Positions 9,751-19,649 of a DNA stretch of 64,000 nucleotides are shown here, in pieces. The notes under the pieces are model-generated. The model saw only the letters and a program-made list of their open reading frames with translations. It was not told where the DNA came from and did no database searches. The stretch lies in assembly GCF_900142215.1 (NCBI RefSeq), contig NZ_FRAC01000025.1, forward strand, positions 34,092 to 98,091, written 5' to 3'. The translations under genes and the position numbers were made by a program. Within the stretch, counting starts at the first letter, position 1; the number at the start of each line of letters is the position of its first letter. The stretch is from Anaerocolumna jejuensis DSM 15929 (lineage in GTDB: Bacteria > Bacillota > Clostridia > Lachnospirales > Lachnospiraceae).

Positions 9751-11112
9751 TTAGTAATAGTATATTGAATTAAGGTAAATGGATGCGATTACCCATTTAT
9801 CCCCCTCCAGCTGATAGGTAACTTCATAGCTGTCTTCATTGGAATCACTTTGATCCTCCAGCTCTCCTGTCCACCAGTTCTTGGAGGTATAATCATAATC
9901 ACAGGTTACCTTCATACTGAATGTCTGAAGGAAAATACTTGAATACAGGACATATTCCTGCTCTCCGCTAAAATCATGCAGTGTAAGCTTCGTTATACTT
10001 GTTCCGTCTTCATGCTCCATATCCCCCAGCAAGCTTTCATAATTCTGCCGGATACGGCTTTGTACTTCTTTATCCGATGAGAACAGTGCCTTTATGCTGT
10101 CAAAATCCTTTTTCTCAAAGGCAGCCTTATAAATAGCAGTGTAATCTTCTTCCGCCTGTTTGATCAGGCCCTTTACGATATCAGGCTTTATGGTGATTTC
10201 GTTAACCAGGGAATCTTCGTATCCTCCGTCTTCAGGATATACTTCTTCTTCCGCATCCTCTATATAGGGAGAAGTTATCTTAACCTTATGCTTTCCCTTT
10301 AACATGCTTTTTATTGTATAATAATCAATTCCATCTTCTGTGGATTCAATATTTTTAGCAGATATTTTCTGTCCATCCACCAATAGCTCCGTTCCGCTCG
10401 GAGCAGCAATTGAATAATCCGAAACCTGTAATGTTTCCGGAGATACTTTCCATTTATTAAAAACAAGGAATTCCTTTTTCTTAAGCTTTACGAGCTTTAC
10501 CGTTATATCCTGCTGCTCTGAGGAATTGTCCGATATGTAATAAACCTTCATATTTCTTGTAAGGCCAATACTGTCCTTATCGGTGCGTCCAGCCTTTTCT
10601 ATGCCTTGCAGCACCTTAAAATTTTTTACTTTTTCATATCCCAGCTCACTGCTTAGAGCTTCTTTAAAGCTGTTTACATTAATAAATTTTGATTTTTTAA
10701 TATCAAGATAGGAAAAGGCTTCTTTCCAATCTTCCTTCTGAACGCTGCTCATATAGCGTTTCGTTACTTTTTCAGGGCTGTAATATGACTGCCCCATCTT
10801 AAAAGCTGCAAAAATAAGAATAATTATTCCAATTGCACATACAATTGCTGCTTTCTGCCATGTTTTCATAGGAGGTTTTGCCGGGACCTGTTTCGTATTT
10901 GCCACTGCATTTACTGGCTCCGTTCTTACTGGTTCTGCTTTTGTTGGCTCTGTTTTTGGCAGCTCTGATTTCTCTGGTTCCGTGGTTTTTTGCTCTGCTC
11001 TTTTTTGCTCCGTTACTGTTATTTTTGGTGCCGGTATTGCCATTTTTGCACCACAGGCTTCGCAAAATTTCGCTCCTTCCACATTTTTGGTTCCGCACTC
11101 TTCACAATACAT
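9751..11112 (-). CDS. TcaA/YvbJ-like zinc-ribbon membrane protein
   Basis: A 453-residue single-pass membrane protein. It begins with a zinc ribbon (CEECGTKNVEGAKFCEACG, cysteines 3, 6, 17, 20). A Glu/Pro/Lys/Thr-rich segment with KTEPTKAEPVRTEPV-type repeats follows, then one transmembrane helix (about 88-107) and an extracellular part made of repeated alpha/beta modules plus an NTF2-like C-terminus (about 310-453). This order matches TcaA of staphylococci and YvbJ of Bacillus, which sense or modulate the cell envelope and influence glycopeptide response. That role is inferred here from the family. AAAGGAG precedes ATG 11112. Confidence 0.8.
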   Translation of the reverse strand: MYCEECGTKNVEGAKFCEACGAKMAIPAPKITVTEQKRAEQKTTEPEKSELPKTEPTKAEPVRTEPVNAVANTKQVPAKPPMKTWQKAAIVCAIGIIILIFAAFKMGQSYYSPEKVTKRYMSSVQKEDWKEAFSYLDIKKSKFINVNSFKEALSSELGYEKVKNFKVLQGIEKAGRTDKDSIGLTRNMKVYYISDNSSEQQDITVKLVKLKKKEFLVFNKWKVSPETLQVSDYSIAAPSGTELLVDGQKISAKNIESTEDGIDYYTIKSMLKGKHKVKITSPYIEDAEEEVYPEDGGYEDSLVNEITIKPDIVKGLIKQAEEDYTAIYKAAFEKKDFDSIKALFSSDKEVQSRIRQNYESLLGDMEHEDGTSITKLTLHDFSGEQEYVLYSSIFLQTFSMKVTCDYDYTSKNWWTGELEDQSDSNEDSYEVTYQLEGDKWVIASIYLNSIYYY

Positions 11113-11294
11113 TCAAGTACTCCTTTTACCCATATTATATTTGTATAAAAACAGTCAGTTATTCTTTAAAATTGCTTTTATACACTAGTCTATAATACCT
11201 AATTTCTCCTGGTTTTTCAATCTATGATGTAAATTTTTATCATATTTGTTAATATTATGTATTATTTGCAAAGATTCTGTCTTTTACGCAAAAA

Positions 11295-11326
11295 AACAGA
11301 GAGTTCAATACAATTGACTCTCTGTT
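11295..11326. terminator. Bidirectional terminator between ABC ATPase and TcaA-like genes
   Basis: AACAGAGAGT (11295-11304) pairs with ACTCTCTGTT (11317-11326). On the minus strand it is followed by seven T residues, so it can end the ATPase transcript. Two more hairpins lie between it and the ATPase stop: AAAAATGC-GTT-GCATTTTT near 11367 and ATCACAAG-CAGG-CTTGTGAT near 11403. Confidence 0.75.
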
Positions 11327-11435
11327 TCTTTTATGTGAATTTTACTTTATTCCGTTATTTGATTAAAAAATGCGTTGCATTTTTAATCTTTCTATTTTAG
11401 CAGTATCACAAGCAGGCTTGTGATATGCACAGGTA

Positions 11436-12548
11436 TTAGTGTGTAATAACCTGCTCTGTTTCCTTATCAAATACATGAAGTTTTGTTAAATCAAATGCTA
11501 CTTTAATTGTATCGCCAGGTCTTGCAGTTGTACGAGGATTTACTCTTGCCGTTACATCGAACTCGTCTACTGAGAAATACAGGTAAACTTCAGCACCTAA
11601 TAATTCGTATACTCTTACAGTTGCGCTAACAACGCTGTCAGGTGAGCTGCTGATGAACATTTCTTCATCTTTCACATCTTCAGGACGAATACCTAACATA
11701 ACTGTCTTGTTCTCATATCCGCCTTCAAGTACTTTCTTACCTTTTGCTTCCGGCAATTTGATGGAATGTGAGCCAAACTGTAAAGCAACTGTATTTCCGC
11801 TCTTTACAACGGTAGACTCAATAATATTCATCTGAGGAGAACCGATAAATGTTGCAACAAATAAATTGTTAGGCGTATTATACAGATTCTGAGGTGAATC
11901 TACCTGCTGAATAATGCCATCTTTCATAACAACGATTCTTGTTCCAAGTGTCATAGCTTCTGTCTGATCATGTGTTACATAGATAAAAGTGGTCTGTAAT
12001 CTCTGGTGCAATTTAGAAATTACAATACGCATCTGTACTCTTAATTTAGCATCAAGGTTTGATAAAGGCTCATCCATAAGGAATACTTTAGGATTACGAA
12101 CAATTGCACGTCCCATAGCAACACGCTGTCTTTGACCACCGGAAAGAGCCTTCGGCTTACGGTCTAATAAATTCTCAATCTCAAGAATTCTTGCAGATTC
12201 ACGAACTAATTGATCAATCTGATCCTTCGGAGTCTTTCTTAACTTAAGACCAAATGCCATATTATCATAAACTGACATATGAGGATACAAAGCGTAGTTC
12301 TGGAAAACCATCGCGATATCCCTGTCCTTGGGTTCTACATCATTTACTAATTTATCACCAATCCATAATTCACCGCCAGTGATTTCCTCAAGACCTGCTA
12401 TCATACGTAATGTTGTGGATTTTCCACAGCCTGAAGGTCCAACGAAGATGATGAATTCCTGATCAGCAATTTCAAGATTAAAATCTTTAACAGCTACAAA
12501 ACCATTAGGATATGTTTTATTGATGTTCTTTAAAGATAGACTTGCCAT
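11436..12548 (-). CDS. Sugar ABC transporter ATP-binding protein (MsmK/UgpC/MalK type)
   Basis: A 370-residue ATPase that energises CUT1-type sugar importers: Walker A GPSGCGKST (37-45), signature LSGGQRQRV, Walker B VFLMDEPLSNLDAKLR, H-loop THDQTEAMT, and a C-terminal TOBE/MalK-like domain (about 235-370). It stands alone, with a terminator behind it and its own ribosome site (GGGAGG before ATG 12548). The mannoside locus nearby encodes a binding protein and two permeases but no ATPase. This protein is the obvious candidate to power it, possibly with other importers, as MsmK does in streptococci. That link is inferred. Confidence 0.93.
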   Translation of the reverse strand: MASLSLKNINKTYPNGFVAVKDFNLEIADQEFIIFVGPSGCGKSTTLRMIAGLEEITGGELWIGDKLVNDVEPKDRDIAMVFQNYALYPHMSVYDNMAFGLKLRKTPKDQIDQLVRESARILEIENLLDRKPKALSGGQRQRVAMGRAIVRNPKVFLMDEPLSNLDAKLRVQMRIVISKLHQRLQTTFIYVTHDQTEAMTLGTRIVVMKDGIIQQVDSPQNLYNTPNNLFVATFIGSPQMNIIESTVVKSGNTVALQFGSHSIKLPEAKGKKVLEGGYENKTVMLGIRPEDVKDEEMFISSSPDSVVSATVRVYELLGAEVYLYFSVDEFDVTARVNPRTTARPGDTIKVAFDLTKLHVFDKETEQVITH

Positions 12549-12746
12549 TTTTATAATTTCCTCCCTAAATTTTTATGCCATCATGTGCTCTGTCTTGTAC
12601 TATTACTATATGTTTTACTATACACTATTAGCACCCCCAGCGCCATATCTCAATTCAACAAATTAATTTTTGCCGTTTTGTGTACTTTGTATATTCATCT
12701 CGAAAATAAGTACTTTTACCGGATTTTCGCTGATTGTCTGCCAAAA

Positions 12747-13622
12747 TTACTGTCTATATTCTCTAAAACCTTCCCCCATGACCTCCCTTGCATCACTCAC
12801 AATGATGAAAGCCTTGGGATCAACTTCCGCTACTAATTCTTTCAATTCAACGATTTCTTTTTTGGAAACCACGCAAAAAAGCATTTTTTTGTCCCGGTTG
12901 GAATACATGCCCGTTGCCGATATGCCTGTTACCCCTCTGTCCAGCTCCGCCATAATCTTGTCCGCTATCCGCTCATATTCATCGGATATAATATAGGCCA
13001 TTTTAGCAAATTTAAGTCCTTCCAGGATGCTGTCGGATATTTTTGCGGTAATATATACCGCAATAATGGCATAAAGGGCTTTAACGATGCCAAAGCTCAT
13101 AATACCGATTATTACTACAACACCGTCTACCACTGTCAGGATTCTCGGCACTGTGTAATAGGGCTTGAATTTGTGGATAATCATGGCCAGCAGGTCAGTG
13201 CCTCCGGTGGATGCATTGGCCGCAAACACAAGGCCGATTCCAGCCCCTCCGATAACGCCTCCGAAAACTGCTGCCAGGAGGTAATCCTGTCCTACAAAAT
13301 TAAACTCCGTCGGTACCAGAGCAAGGGCTATGGTAAAGCTTACCTCTGCAAACAGGGCATGCTTTACAAAGGTCTTTCCCCGGACAATGACCGCGGTAAT
13401 AAACAAGGGTATATTTAATACCAGGTTGGTAATCCATAATGGTATTCCGCCTTCGATAAATACACCTGTCAGCTTCTTTATTACAATGGCAAGTCCCGAC
13501 AGGCCCCCTGTTACCATTTGCAAAGGCTCATATACCAGGTTAACGGATACTGCCATAAGAATGGTTCCTACTATAATAAGGATATAGTGGGTAAATTTAT
13601 TTTTATAAAGATGTGCTTCCAT
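12747..13622 (-). CDS. YitT family membrane protein (DUF161 plus DUF2179)
   Basis: A 291-residue protein with five or six transmembrane helices in the first 200 residues (family hallmark GGLSGLAIVI early on and NASTGGTDLLAMII in the middle). A cytoplasmic DUF2179 domain follows (about 215-285, RGVTGISATGMYSNRDKKMLFCVV split over 20 residues). YitT proteins are widespread in Firmicutes, mostly without known substrate; some affect antibiotic or disulfide-stress phenotypes. The start at ATG 13622 has a GGCGGA-type site. It has no operon partner. Confidence 0.9.
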   Translation of the reverse strand: MEAHLYKNKFTHYILIIVGTILMAVSVNLVYEPLQMVTGGLSGLAIVIKKLTGVFIEGGIPLWITNLVLNIPLFITAVIVRGKTFVKHALFAEVSFTIALALVPTEFNFVGQDYLLAAVFGGVIGGAGIGLVFAANASTGGTDLLAMIIHKFKPYYTVPRILTVVDGVVVIIGIMSFGIVKALYAIIAVYITAKISDSILEGLKFAKMAYIISDEYERIADKIMAELDRGVTGISATGMYSNRDKKMLFCVVSKKEIVELKELVAEVDPKAFIIVSDAREVMGEGFREYRQ

Positions 13623-13834
13623 GTTACATCCGCCTTTTCTGCCTGTATTCTTTTACCGTATTATTTTTCTGTATTATTTTTTCCAGTTTCTTTTATTTTG
13701 GCTTTTTGCTTCTTCTTTATACTATACTTTTCCAAAAGATTCGAAAGGGCATTAATGGAGAAATCATCCATAAAGTCCAAGAAATAGTATAACAGAATCT
13801 TTCTGCAAAGACAAGGCGGTTGTATGGTTGCATA

Positions 13835-13942
13835 ATGACTGACTTACAGGATTTTATAAAGGATACCTTGCAGAATTTCATAAAGATTAATCTGGAGGAT
13901 ATACAAATAGAAGCCAGGCCATCCGCTGAGCAGGAAGCCTGA
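13835..13942 (+). pseudogene. Short coding remnant, unknown family
   Basis: A 35-codon plus-strand frame (MTDLQDFIKDTLQNFIKINL at its start, ending EARPSAEQEA) whose composition looks protein-like. The same frame continues upstream through one stop codon into another protein-like run (IRKGINGEIIHKVQEIV). There is no ribosome site. It reads as the decayed 3' end of a gene, perhaps the helical C-terminus of a regulator. Random open frame is the alternative. Confidence 0.3.
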
Positions 13943-13951
13943 CTTCTATAA

Positions 13952-14189
13952 TCAATCATTTTTTATGGGAATAACCATATTCCATGTATGGGTAAATTGA
14001 TAAGGGGCATCACCATTCCCGGTAGCCAGGAACAAATGGGTGGGCCGTCCATCCTCAAACTCAAATGTGGCAAAATCATATTTAATCAGTTCATAGCCCC
14101 AGCCTGCTGCCCTCCTGCCGGCAGAAATACTTTCCCGTTTCTGTGACCAGCCGCACACAATCCGGCAATCTGTTTATATGGATACTCAT
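13952..14189 (-). pseudogene. Internally deleted glycoside-hydrolase-like gene, N- and C-terminal remnants
   Basis: ATG 14189 follows an excellent GGAAAGGAG site and opens a frame of about 32 codons beginning MSIHINRLPDCVRLVTETG, which stops at 14091. A second frame overlaps it and ends near 13952, with EFEDGRPTHLFLATGNGDAP and FTHTWNMVIPIK, typical of the C-terminus of GH43-like five-bladed propeller hydrolases. The two ends are joined without the body of the enzyme and are out of frame. It sits directly after the GH125 gene, so it was probably another member of the mannoside locus. The family assignment is tentative. Confidence 0.5.
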
Positions 14190-14275
14190 GCTTACTCCTT
14201 TCCGCTGACCTTCCGGTAGTTTACCCTATCATTTATATGAACGCAGCCAATAATGGCATCTTTACTTTCCTTCTC

Positions 14276-15559
14276 TTAGAAAAATTCTTTTTCCATCAAA
14301 TCATCCAGCAATTCCCCCAACAGGGAATTTGCCCATGCAAACCAGGGCCTGGTATACACCTCCGGCCTGTTCGGATCAAAAGATTCATGCATAAAATTAG
14401 TGCCTGCATGAGTTGCGGTTAACATTTCAAGACAATTCATTATTTCCTCTCTGCTTAAAGAGGTCAGAGCCTGCATAATAATGCCGATGCACCATACATA
14501 ACCATCGGGAGTATGGGGGCTTCCCACGCCCTTTGCTATTGTTCCTTCAAAATAATAAGGATTTTCTTTTGAAAGGACAAACGACCTTGTACGCCTGTAC
14601 ATCTCATCCTCCGCATCCGCATAGCCCAGATACGGTATTGCCAGAAGACTGGGGGAATTGGCGTCGTCCATTAACACATAATTTCCCCTGCCGTCTGTTT
14701 CATAGGCATAAATCTCTCCAATTTCAGGATAATTAACTATTGCATTATTTTCAATCCCTTTTTTGATTTCTTCCGCCAGTTTACTGCACTCAGTTCCAAT
14801 ATTCTCAGCACTGTAAAAAGTATTCATTATATCTGCTGCATAGCTTAATGCCTTTACCGCCATCATATTGGCGGGCACCAGATATCCGTAAATGCAGCGG
14901 TCATCAGAAGGACGGAAGCCGGACCATGTCATGCCGCAGGGAGCTACCGGATTTCCTTTTCCCTCCATGGGCAGGGTATCTGTTTCAACACATTCAAATC
15001 TCTGGAAGCTGTAGGGCGATTTTGCCCCATGATCCTGCTCGGTACGGAATACCTCCAGAATCTTTTTCACCATATTCAAAAAATTCTTATCAAAAATATC
15101 CGTTCTTCCTGTTTCCTTCCAATAGCTGTGAGCCAGGTAAAGCGGTGAGCATAGAGAATCCACTTCATACTTTCTTTCCCATACTCCGTCATTGCATTCT
15201 GTTTCATCCTTGTGGCCCAAACCGTTAAGAGCTTCATTAAAGGCATTTGCATAAGGATCCAGCAGCACCATTTCCATTTGCTTTTCAAGTACCCCTCTTA
15301 TAATTTCGTCAAGCTCCTTATCTTCTTTGGCGAACTTCACATAATGCCTTACCTGTGCGCCGGAATCCCTCAGCCACATGGCCGGTATGTCACCCGTAAT
15401 CACAAAATAACTGCCGTCCTCCAATTGCTTTACCGTAGTTTCTATGGTGCTTAAAAAGCACTGTTTGACCATAGGTGCCAGTTTCGGATAAGCAAGCTTA
15501 TAATATTCTTCAAGTTTTTCTGCTCTGTTGATTAGTGTCTTTGGAATTGATTTCAGCAT
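14276..15559 (-). CDS. GH125 family exo-alpha-1,6-mannosidase
   Basis: A metal-independent, inverting mannosidase (formerly DUF1237) that removes alpha-1,6-linked mannose from N-glycan or yeast mannan fragments. The 427-residue protein has the family landmarks ITGDIPAMWLRDSGAQV (about 58-74), NGLGHKDETECNDGVWERK and SGFRPSDD, which should carry the general-acid aspartate. THAGTNFMHESFDPNRP near the C-terminus should carry the catalytic glutamate. ATG 15559 is chosen because GCGAGGAG precedes it. No signal peptide is seen, so it acts on imported oligosaccharides. It follows the GH38 gene by 49 bp and completes the importer-hydrolase unit. Confidence 0.93.
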   Translation of the reverse strand: MLKSIPKTLINRAEKLEEYYKLAYPKLAPMVKQCFLSTIETTVKQLEDGSYFVITGDIPAMWLRDSGAQVRHYVKFAKEDKELDEIIRGVLEKQMEMVLLDPYANAFNEALNGLGHKDETECNDGVWERKYEVDSLCSPLYLAHSYWKETGRTDIFDKNFLNMVKKILEVFRTEQDHGAKSPYSFQRFECVETDTLPMEGKGNPVAPCGMTWSGFRPSDDRCIYGYLVPANMMAVKALSYAADIMNTFYSAENIGTECSKLAEEIKKGIENNAIVNYPEIGEIYAYETDGRGNYVLMDDANSPSLLAIPYLGYADAEDEMYRRTRSFVLSKENPYYFEGTIAKGVGSPHTPDGYVWCIGIIMQALTSLSREEIMNCLEMLTATHAGTNFMHESFDPNRPEVYTRPWFAWANSLLGELLDDLMEKEFF

Positions 15560-15608
15560 ATTTTCTACTCCTCGCATCATTTATTTCAGTTCCTGTTGTG
15601 ATATCGCT

Positions 15609-18116
15609 TTAATCTCTGATTGCTTCGTCCCTGTTTTCCGCCTGATACTCCTCAATCAGTCCGGTCTCTGTAAGCCTGCCCTCTGCCAGGTCAATTTTAT
15701 AGCTCTTCACTTCAAAGCCTCCCAGGGATACTTCCTGGTTAATTCTTCCGTCCAGCATCCTGATATTGGCCTTTGCACTTTTCCCTGTACTTTCATAAAC
15801 ACGGAGAATATATCCGTCAAAATTTTCAGCTCTTTTTACAGCTGATATTATTACCTGAGGGTTGTCAATGGTTATAAACTGACCGGCTGCTTCCCCTTCC
15901 TCCGGCGGGCAAAAGGAAAAGCCGTAAGGTTCTTCATTGAATACCAGTGCTTCCCTGTCTATCATCCTTTCAACTTCCGCCGCAGCACCACCCTGTATAC
16001 GGAAATGGTAAAAGCGTTCTCCCTGTTCCATTCTCGGTGCCCATTGCTCTTCCTGCAGGGCCTTTCCCATTATAAAATCAGACGATGTATACCCTGCGCT
16101 GCGAAGCAGTGTGATACCGAACTCCCGGCCGGTATAGCTGGCTCCGTGGGTGCCGTTATTGATAATTGCCAGGGCTTTGTCCATGGTCCCATCCACTGCC
16201 ATGGTCCATTTCTGGGATACTGTTTCCTTATCCTTATTCAGTTCTTCCCGCCCAAACATAATTTGGCCATGAAGAGCTTCATACTCCTCCGGTGTTTTGA
16301 GAATAGCCTTCAGATACTTTTCCTTCTCCTGAAAATGAACGCCGATTTCAACATCAAAGCAGCTGCCCTTTTTCGGAATATGATACCGGATATAAGCCTT
16401 GCTGTCATGCAAGCCAAAAACAGCTTCCACAGTGGTGCGTACTTCACCGTCCTCAATAATTCTTACAGCAGGAATTACCTTCTCACTTAACCCGCAGTAT
16501 TCAGCTGCTTCGTGAGGTGTCAGAAGCTGAAAAGCCCTTCTGCTGCGGGATTCCCATTTCCCGAATCCCCAAGGATTATGGGTATCCTCAAAGCATACCA
16601 GCTGTAAGCTTTCTTCCTCCAGATAGCGCACACCCTTTACGGAATATTCCTTTAATAATCCTGTAGCGGTATCAATTACGACTTTCATACTGCCATTGTC
16701 TAAAATATACTTGGGCCGGGATACGATTTCAGCAAATACGGGACGCTTTGGTATCGGCTCAAAATAAACATCCATGCGGTTTATGGAGCTTGCTTTCAGA
16801 GTAGCCTGCACCACTATTTTCTTTCTCCAGTCCAAATTGAAATTACTGGATTCTTTCTCTGCCTGCGCCGGTATCTGCTTTCCTTCAAACATTACCTTCG
16901 GATACATAAAGTCGGTAGACCAGTTCTGTACCGGCAGCCCCGTTTCACAGGAAAATACTCCTGTTATATCAAAGGGGTGGGGATTATAGAACAGGATTAC
17001 AGAGGTACCTTCCTTCACCCGTTTCTCCCCTTGGGCCAGTGCAAGTGCTGCCGAGTGCTTCACACGGCTCATCAGTTCCAGCCCATAGTCCAGCAGGCGC
17101 AAGGTATCCGTTTCTACCAGCGGGCTGCCGGAGCCTGGCAGTGCATCATGAAATTCACTGAAAATCAATGCCCCTGCGGCATCTTTTATCTCTTTTTCCG
17201 GATAGCTTCTGCCGCATTGAAGCCAGGCTGCTGCCGCCATCTTTTCTGCGGAATACAGCTCATTTTCCAGTTCACGGTGCTTTTGCTTTATGCGGATCTG
17301 GGATGTATAGCACCCTTCTGCTACCGGATTCAGTCCTTTTGATACCCTTGGGAATTCTTTCACCTTTGTAATTCGTTCCTTAAAATAGGCTTCCGGAGTC
17401 GAATGTATCAGGTTGTAATCCTTATTATTTTCTGCAAGCTCTTTCAAATCCTGCAAATCTTTTCTGGAGGGGCCTCCACCGTGATCTCCAACTCCCCACA
17501 GAAAAAGTGTTACCTCCTCCTCTACTTTGAGTGGCAGAAATTCCATCAGTTCTTTTGCCGCCTGCCCCCAAACGCTATTGTAATTTTCATCTGACCGGTG
17601 AACCAGAATAGTCGAGCCATCCAGACCCTCCCATTCAAAATCCTGTTCTTCAAAGGAAAAGCCGTTCTTGGCCGGCCGGCATATGATATAAGAATCATAG
17701 CCCGCTTTTTTTAATATCTGCACAAGCCCCCGGGAATGCCCGAAGGAATCGAAATTAATTGCCGTAGTTGGCAGGGAATTAAAATATTCCCGAAAAAATC
17801 TCCTGCCTCGTTCTATGTTCCGTACGATGGACTCACCGGAGGGCATATTGCAGTCAGGCTGCAGATACCAGCCGCCCATTATGTTCCATCTGCCTTCCTC
17901 TACTGCTTTTTGCAGTTTTTGAAACAAGCCCGGGCTGTTATCCTTCACCCATTCATATAAAATAGCCTCGTTGTGGTTAAAAACAAATTCCTCAAATTCT
18001 TCGGTCATCTCTTCTACCGTTTTAAAAGTAGAAAGCGCTTCCGAGCAGCCCTCCTGCCACCTCCACAACCATACAGGGTCAAGATGGGCATTTGCGATTA
18101 AATGTATATTTTTCAT
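15609..18116 (-). CDS. GH38 alpha-mannosidase (short form)
   Basis: A cytoplasmic retaining alpha-mannosidase of 835 residues. Zinc ligands are expected at H11 and D13 in ANAHLDPVWLWRW, and the nucleophile at D123 in NFDSFGHSRG. It starts directly at the catalytic domain and so lacks the N-terminal beta domain of the long GH38 in this same locus; the C-terminal half is beta-rich as in the family. The longest frame starts at GTG 18128, but ATG 18116 begins the conserved sequence and has AAGGGG upstream. It is separated from the binding-protein gene by a terminator, through which some transcription may continue. Confidence 0.92.
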   Translation of the reverse strand: MKNIHLIANAHLDPVWLWRWQEGCSEALSTFKTVEEMTEEFEEFVFNHNEAILYEWVKDNSPGLFQKLQKAVEEGRWNIMGGWYLQPDCNMPSGESIVRNIERGRRFFREYFNSLPTTAINFDSFGHSRGLVQILKKAGYDSYIICRPAKNGFSFEEQDFEWEGLDGSTILVHRSDENYNSVWGQAAKELMEFLPLKVEEEVTLFLWGVGDHGGGPSRKDLQDLKELAENNKDYNLIHSTPEAYFKERITKVKEFPRVSKGLNPVAEGCYTSQIRIKQKHRELENELYSAEKMAAAAWLQCGRSYPEKEIKDAAGALIFSEFHDALPGSGSPLVETDTLRLLDYGLELMSRVKHSAALALAQGEKRVKEGTSVILFYNPHPFDITGVFSCETGLPVQNWSTDFMYPKVMFEGKQIPAQAEKESSNFNLDWRKKIVVQATLKASSINRMDVYFEPIPKRPVFAEIVSRPKYILDNGSMKVVIDTATGLLKEYSVKGVRYLEEESLQLVCFEDTHNPWGFGKWESRSRRAFQLLTPHEAAEYCGLSEKVIPAVRIIEDGEVRTTVEAVFGLHDSKAYIRYHIPKKGSCFDVEIGVHFQEKEKYLKAILKTPEEYEALHGQIMFGREELNKDKETVSQKWTMAVDGTMDKALAIINNGTHGASYTGREFGITLLRSAGYTSSDFIMGKALQEEQWAPRMEQGERFYHFRIQGGAAAEVERMIDREALVFNEEPYGFSFCPPEEGEAAGQFITIDNPQVIISAVKRAENFDGYILRVYESTGKSAKANIRMLDGRINQEVSLGGFEVKSYKIDLAEGRLTETGLIEEYQAENRDEAIRD

Positions 18117-18149
18117 AAATTCTCTCACCCCTTTTTATATTAAAAAGAG

Positions 18150-18182
18150 CACCCGGCAGCGGGTTTATCTTGCTGCCGGGTG
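18150..18182 (-). terminator. Terminator between binding-protein gene and GH38 gene
   Basis: CACCCGGCAGC (18150-18160) pairs perfectly with GCTGCCGGGTG (18172-18182); on the minus strand a TCTTTTTA run follows. It lies 52 bases after the binding-protein stop and may set a high binding-protein to hydrolase ratio. Confidence 0.85.
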
Positions 18183-18234
18183 TTTCTTAATGTTCTTAAG
18201 AAACATCTTAAGTTTACTTATTACCCGGTTATTT

Positions 18235-19581
18235 TTAATTGCCTGCAATAATTGCATTAATCTGGTTAGCAACATCTTGAAGTTTTGTTACCGGTTCTTT
18301 GCTTACACCATCCAGTATATCATTGTATGTAGGGTCCCAAACCTTTCCGGCATCGGAAGACCAGTCAGCTGCATAACGTACCCCATTTTTTGTCTTTGTT
18401 TCCATCATAGTCTGGACCGCCTCCGCTACTTCCGGATGTCCTTTTTCCTTCATTACATCATAGAAAACAGATGCAGATGCAGAATGTGCGCAAGGTGCAA
18501 CAGGTGTAGCCTTTAATACTGTCTGATATAAATCGCTGGACATGAACTTAATCAGCTCCCAGGTCTCTTCCGGATGGGCCAGATTCTTAGGGGACATCCA
18601 GCCTACCGTATCGTAGGTTGTAGTTCTTCCATCAGGACCCTGGGGAGTAGGAGCATAACCCCAGTTCAAGTCAGGGCAGTTCTTGAGCAGGGAATCAACT
18701 TCCCACTGTCCGTAATATAATAATGCCATTTCACCAGCTTCAAACATGGAATTCTGGTTCGTCACCTCATAGGTTCTCTTGGGTAAGGTACCGTCTGCTA
18801 TCATTCCCTGAATCTTCGTAGCCTGCTCCATGAATTTATCATCCACTGTCACCTTGGTCGTTCCCATTAACTTATCCATTAAAGGAGCACCGCCATAAGA
18901 GGTACTGATATTGGCAATTCCAAAGCCGGAAGTATCCAGGCCATAAAGACCGAACTTCTCTTCTGACGGTTTTTTCAGCTTTTCAGCCATTGTCCACAGA
19001 TCATCCCATGTCCAATCTGCCGTAGGTTCCTTGATTCCTGCTGCTGCCAGTAAATCCTTGTTATAAAAAACGCCGTATACATTTACAAGGCTCGGAAAAC
19101 CGTAAGTCTTTCCGTCAAGCTGCCATCCGCTCATAGTACCTTCGTAAAGGGATTTTGTGAAGTCCGGCTCCGCTGCCACTTTGTCAGTCCAGTCTGTCAA
19201 CAGGTTTTTCTGGTAAAAAGAAGCTGCCATATCATATCCGCCCTGGAATACATCCGGAGCTTCGCCGGCTGTAATCATTCCCGCCAGCTGCTGTCCGTAA
19301 TCCGAATAGGAACCCTTTACGATTTCAACCTTAATATTAGGATGTTCCTTGGTAAATACATTATCGAATGCATCCTGTATGGCAGCATTCATTTCATCAC
19401 TTTCCCAGTCCACCACCTTCAAAGTGACTGATTTTGCCTCGGATGTACCGCCCTTGTCAGATGAATTGCCATTACCTGTTGCTGCCGTATTACCATTTCC
19501 TTTACAGCCCGTCAGCATGGCAGCAGTCATAACCGTGCACAATCCAAGAGCAATTGCTTTTTTCATTTTTCCTTTTTTCAT
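18235..19581 (-). CDS. Extracellular solute-binding lipoprotein, family 1 (CUT1 sugar importer)
   Basis: The 448-residue receptor of a sugar ABC importer. It has a lysine-rich start, a hydrophobic core and a lipobox MLTGC with the lipidated cysteine at about residue 26. A Gly/Asn/Ser-rich linker follows, then the type 1 periplasmic-binding fold (landmarks GEAPDVFQGG, YGFPSLVNVYGVFYNKDLL). GGAGG lies seven bases before ATG 19581. It follows two permease genes and precedes two mannosidase genes, so the ligand is inferred to be a mannose-containing oligosaccharide. Confidence 0.93.
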   Translation of the reverse strand: MKKGKMKKAIALGLCTVMTAAMLTGCKGNGNTAATGNGNSSDKGGTSEAKSVTLKVVDWESDEMNAAIQDAFDNVFTKEHPNIKVEIVKGSYSDYGQQLAGMITAGEAPDVFQGGYDMAASFYQKNLLTDWTDKVAAEPDFTKSLYEGTMSGWQLDGKTYGFPSLVNVYGVFYNKDLLAAAGIKEPTADWTWDDLWTMAEKLKKPSEEKFGLYGLDTSGFGIANISTSYGGAPLMDKLMGTTKVTVDDKFMEQATKIQGMIADGTLPKRTYEVTNQNSMFEAGEMALLYYGQWEVDSLLKNCPDLNWGYAPTPQGPDGRTTTYDTVGWMSPKNLAHPEETWELIKFMSSDLYQTVLKATPVAPCAHSASASVFYDVMKEKGHPEVAEAVQTMMETKTKNGVRYAADWSSDAGKVWDPTYNDILDGVSKEPVTKLQDVANQINAIIAGN

Positions 19582-19649
19582 AATGAAACCTCCAATATAC
19601 TTTTATTTTTAACTAGCATAAATGCTATTACGTCCCTATAAGCTCCGGC

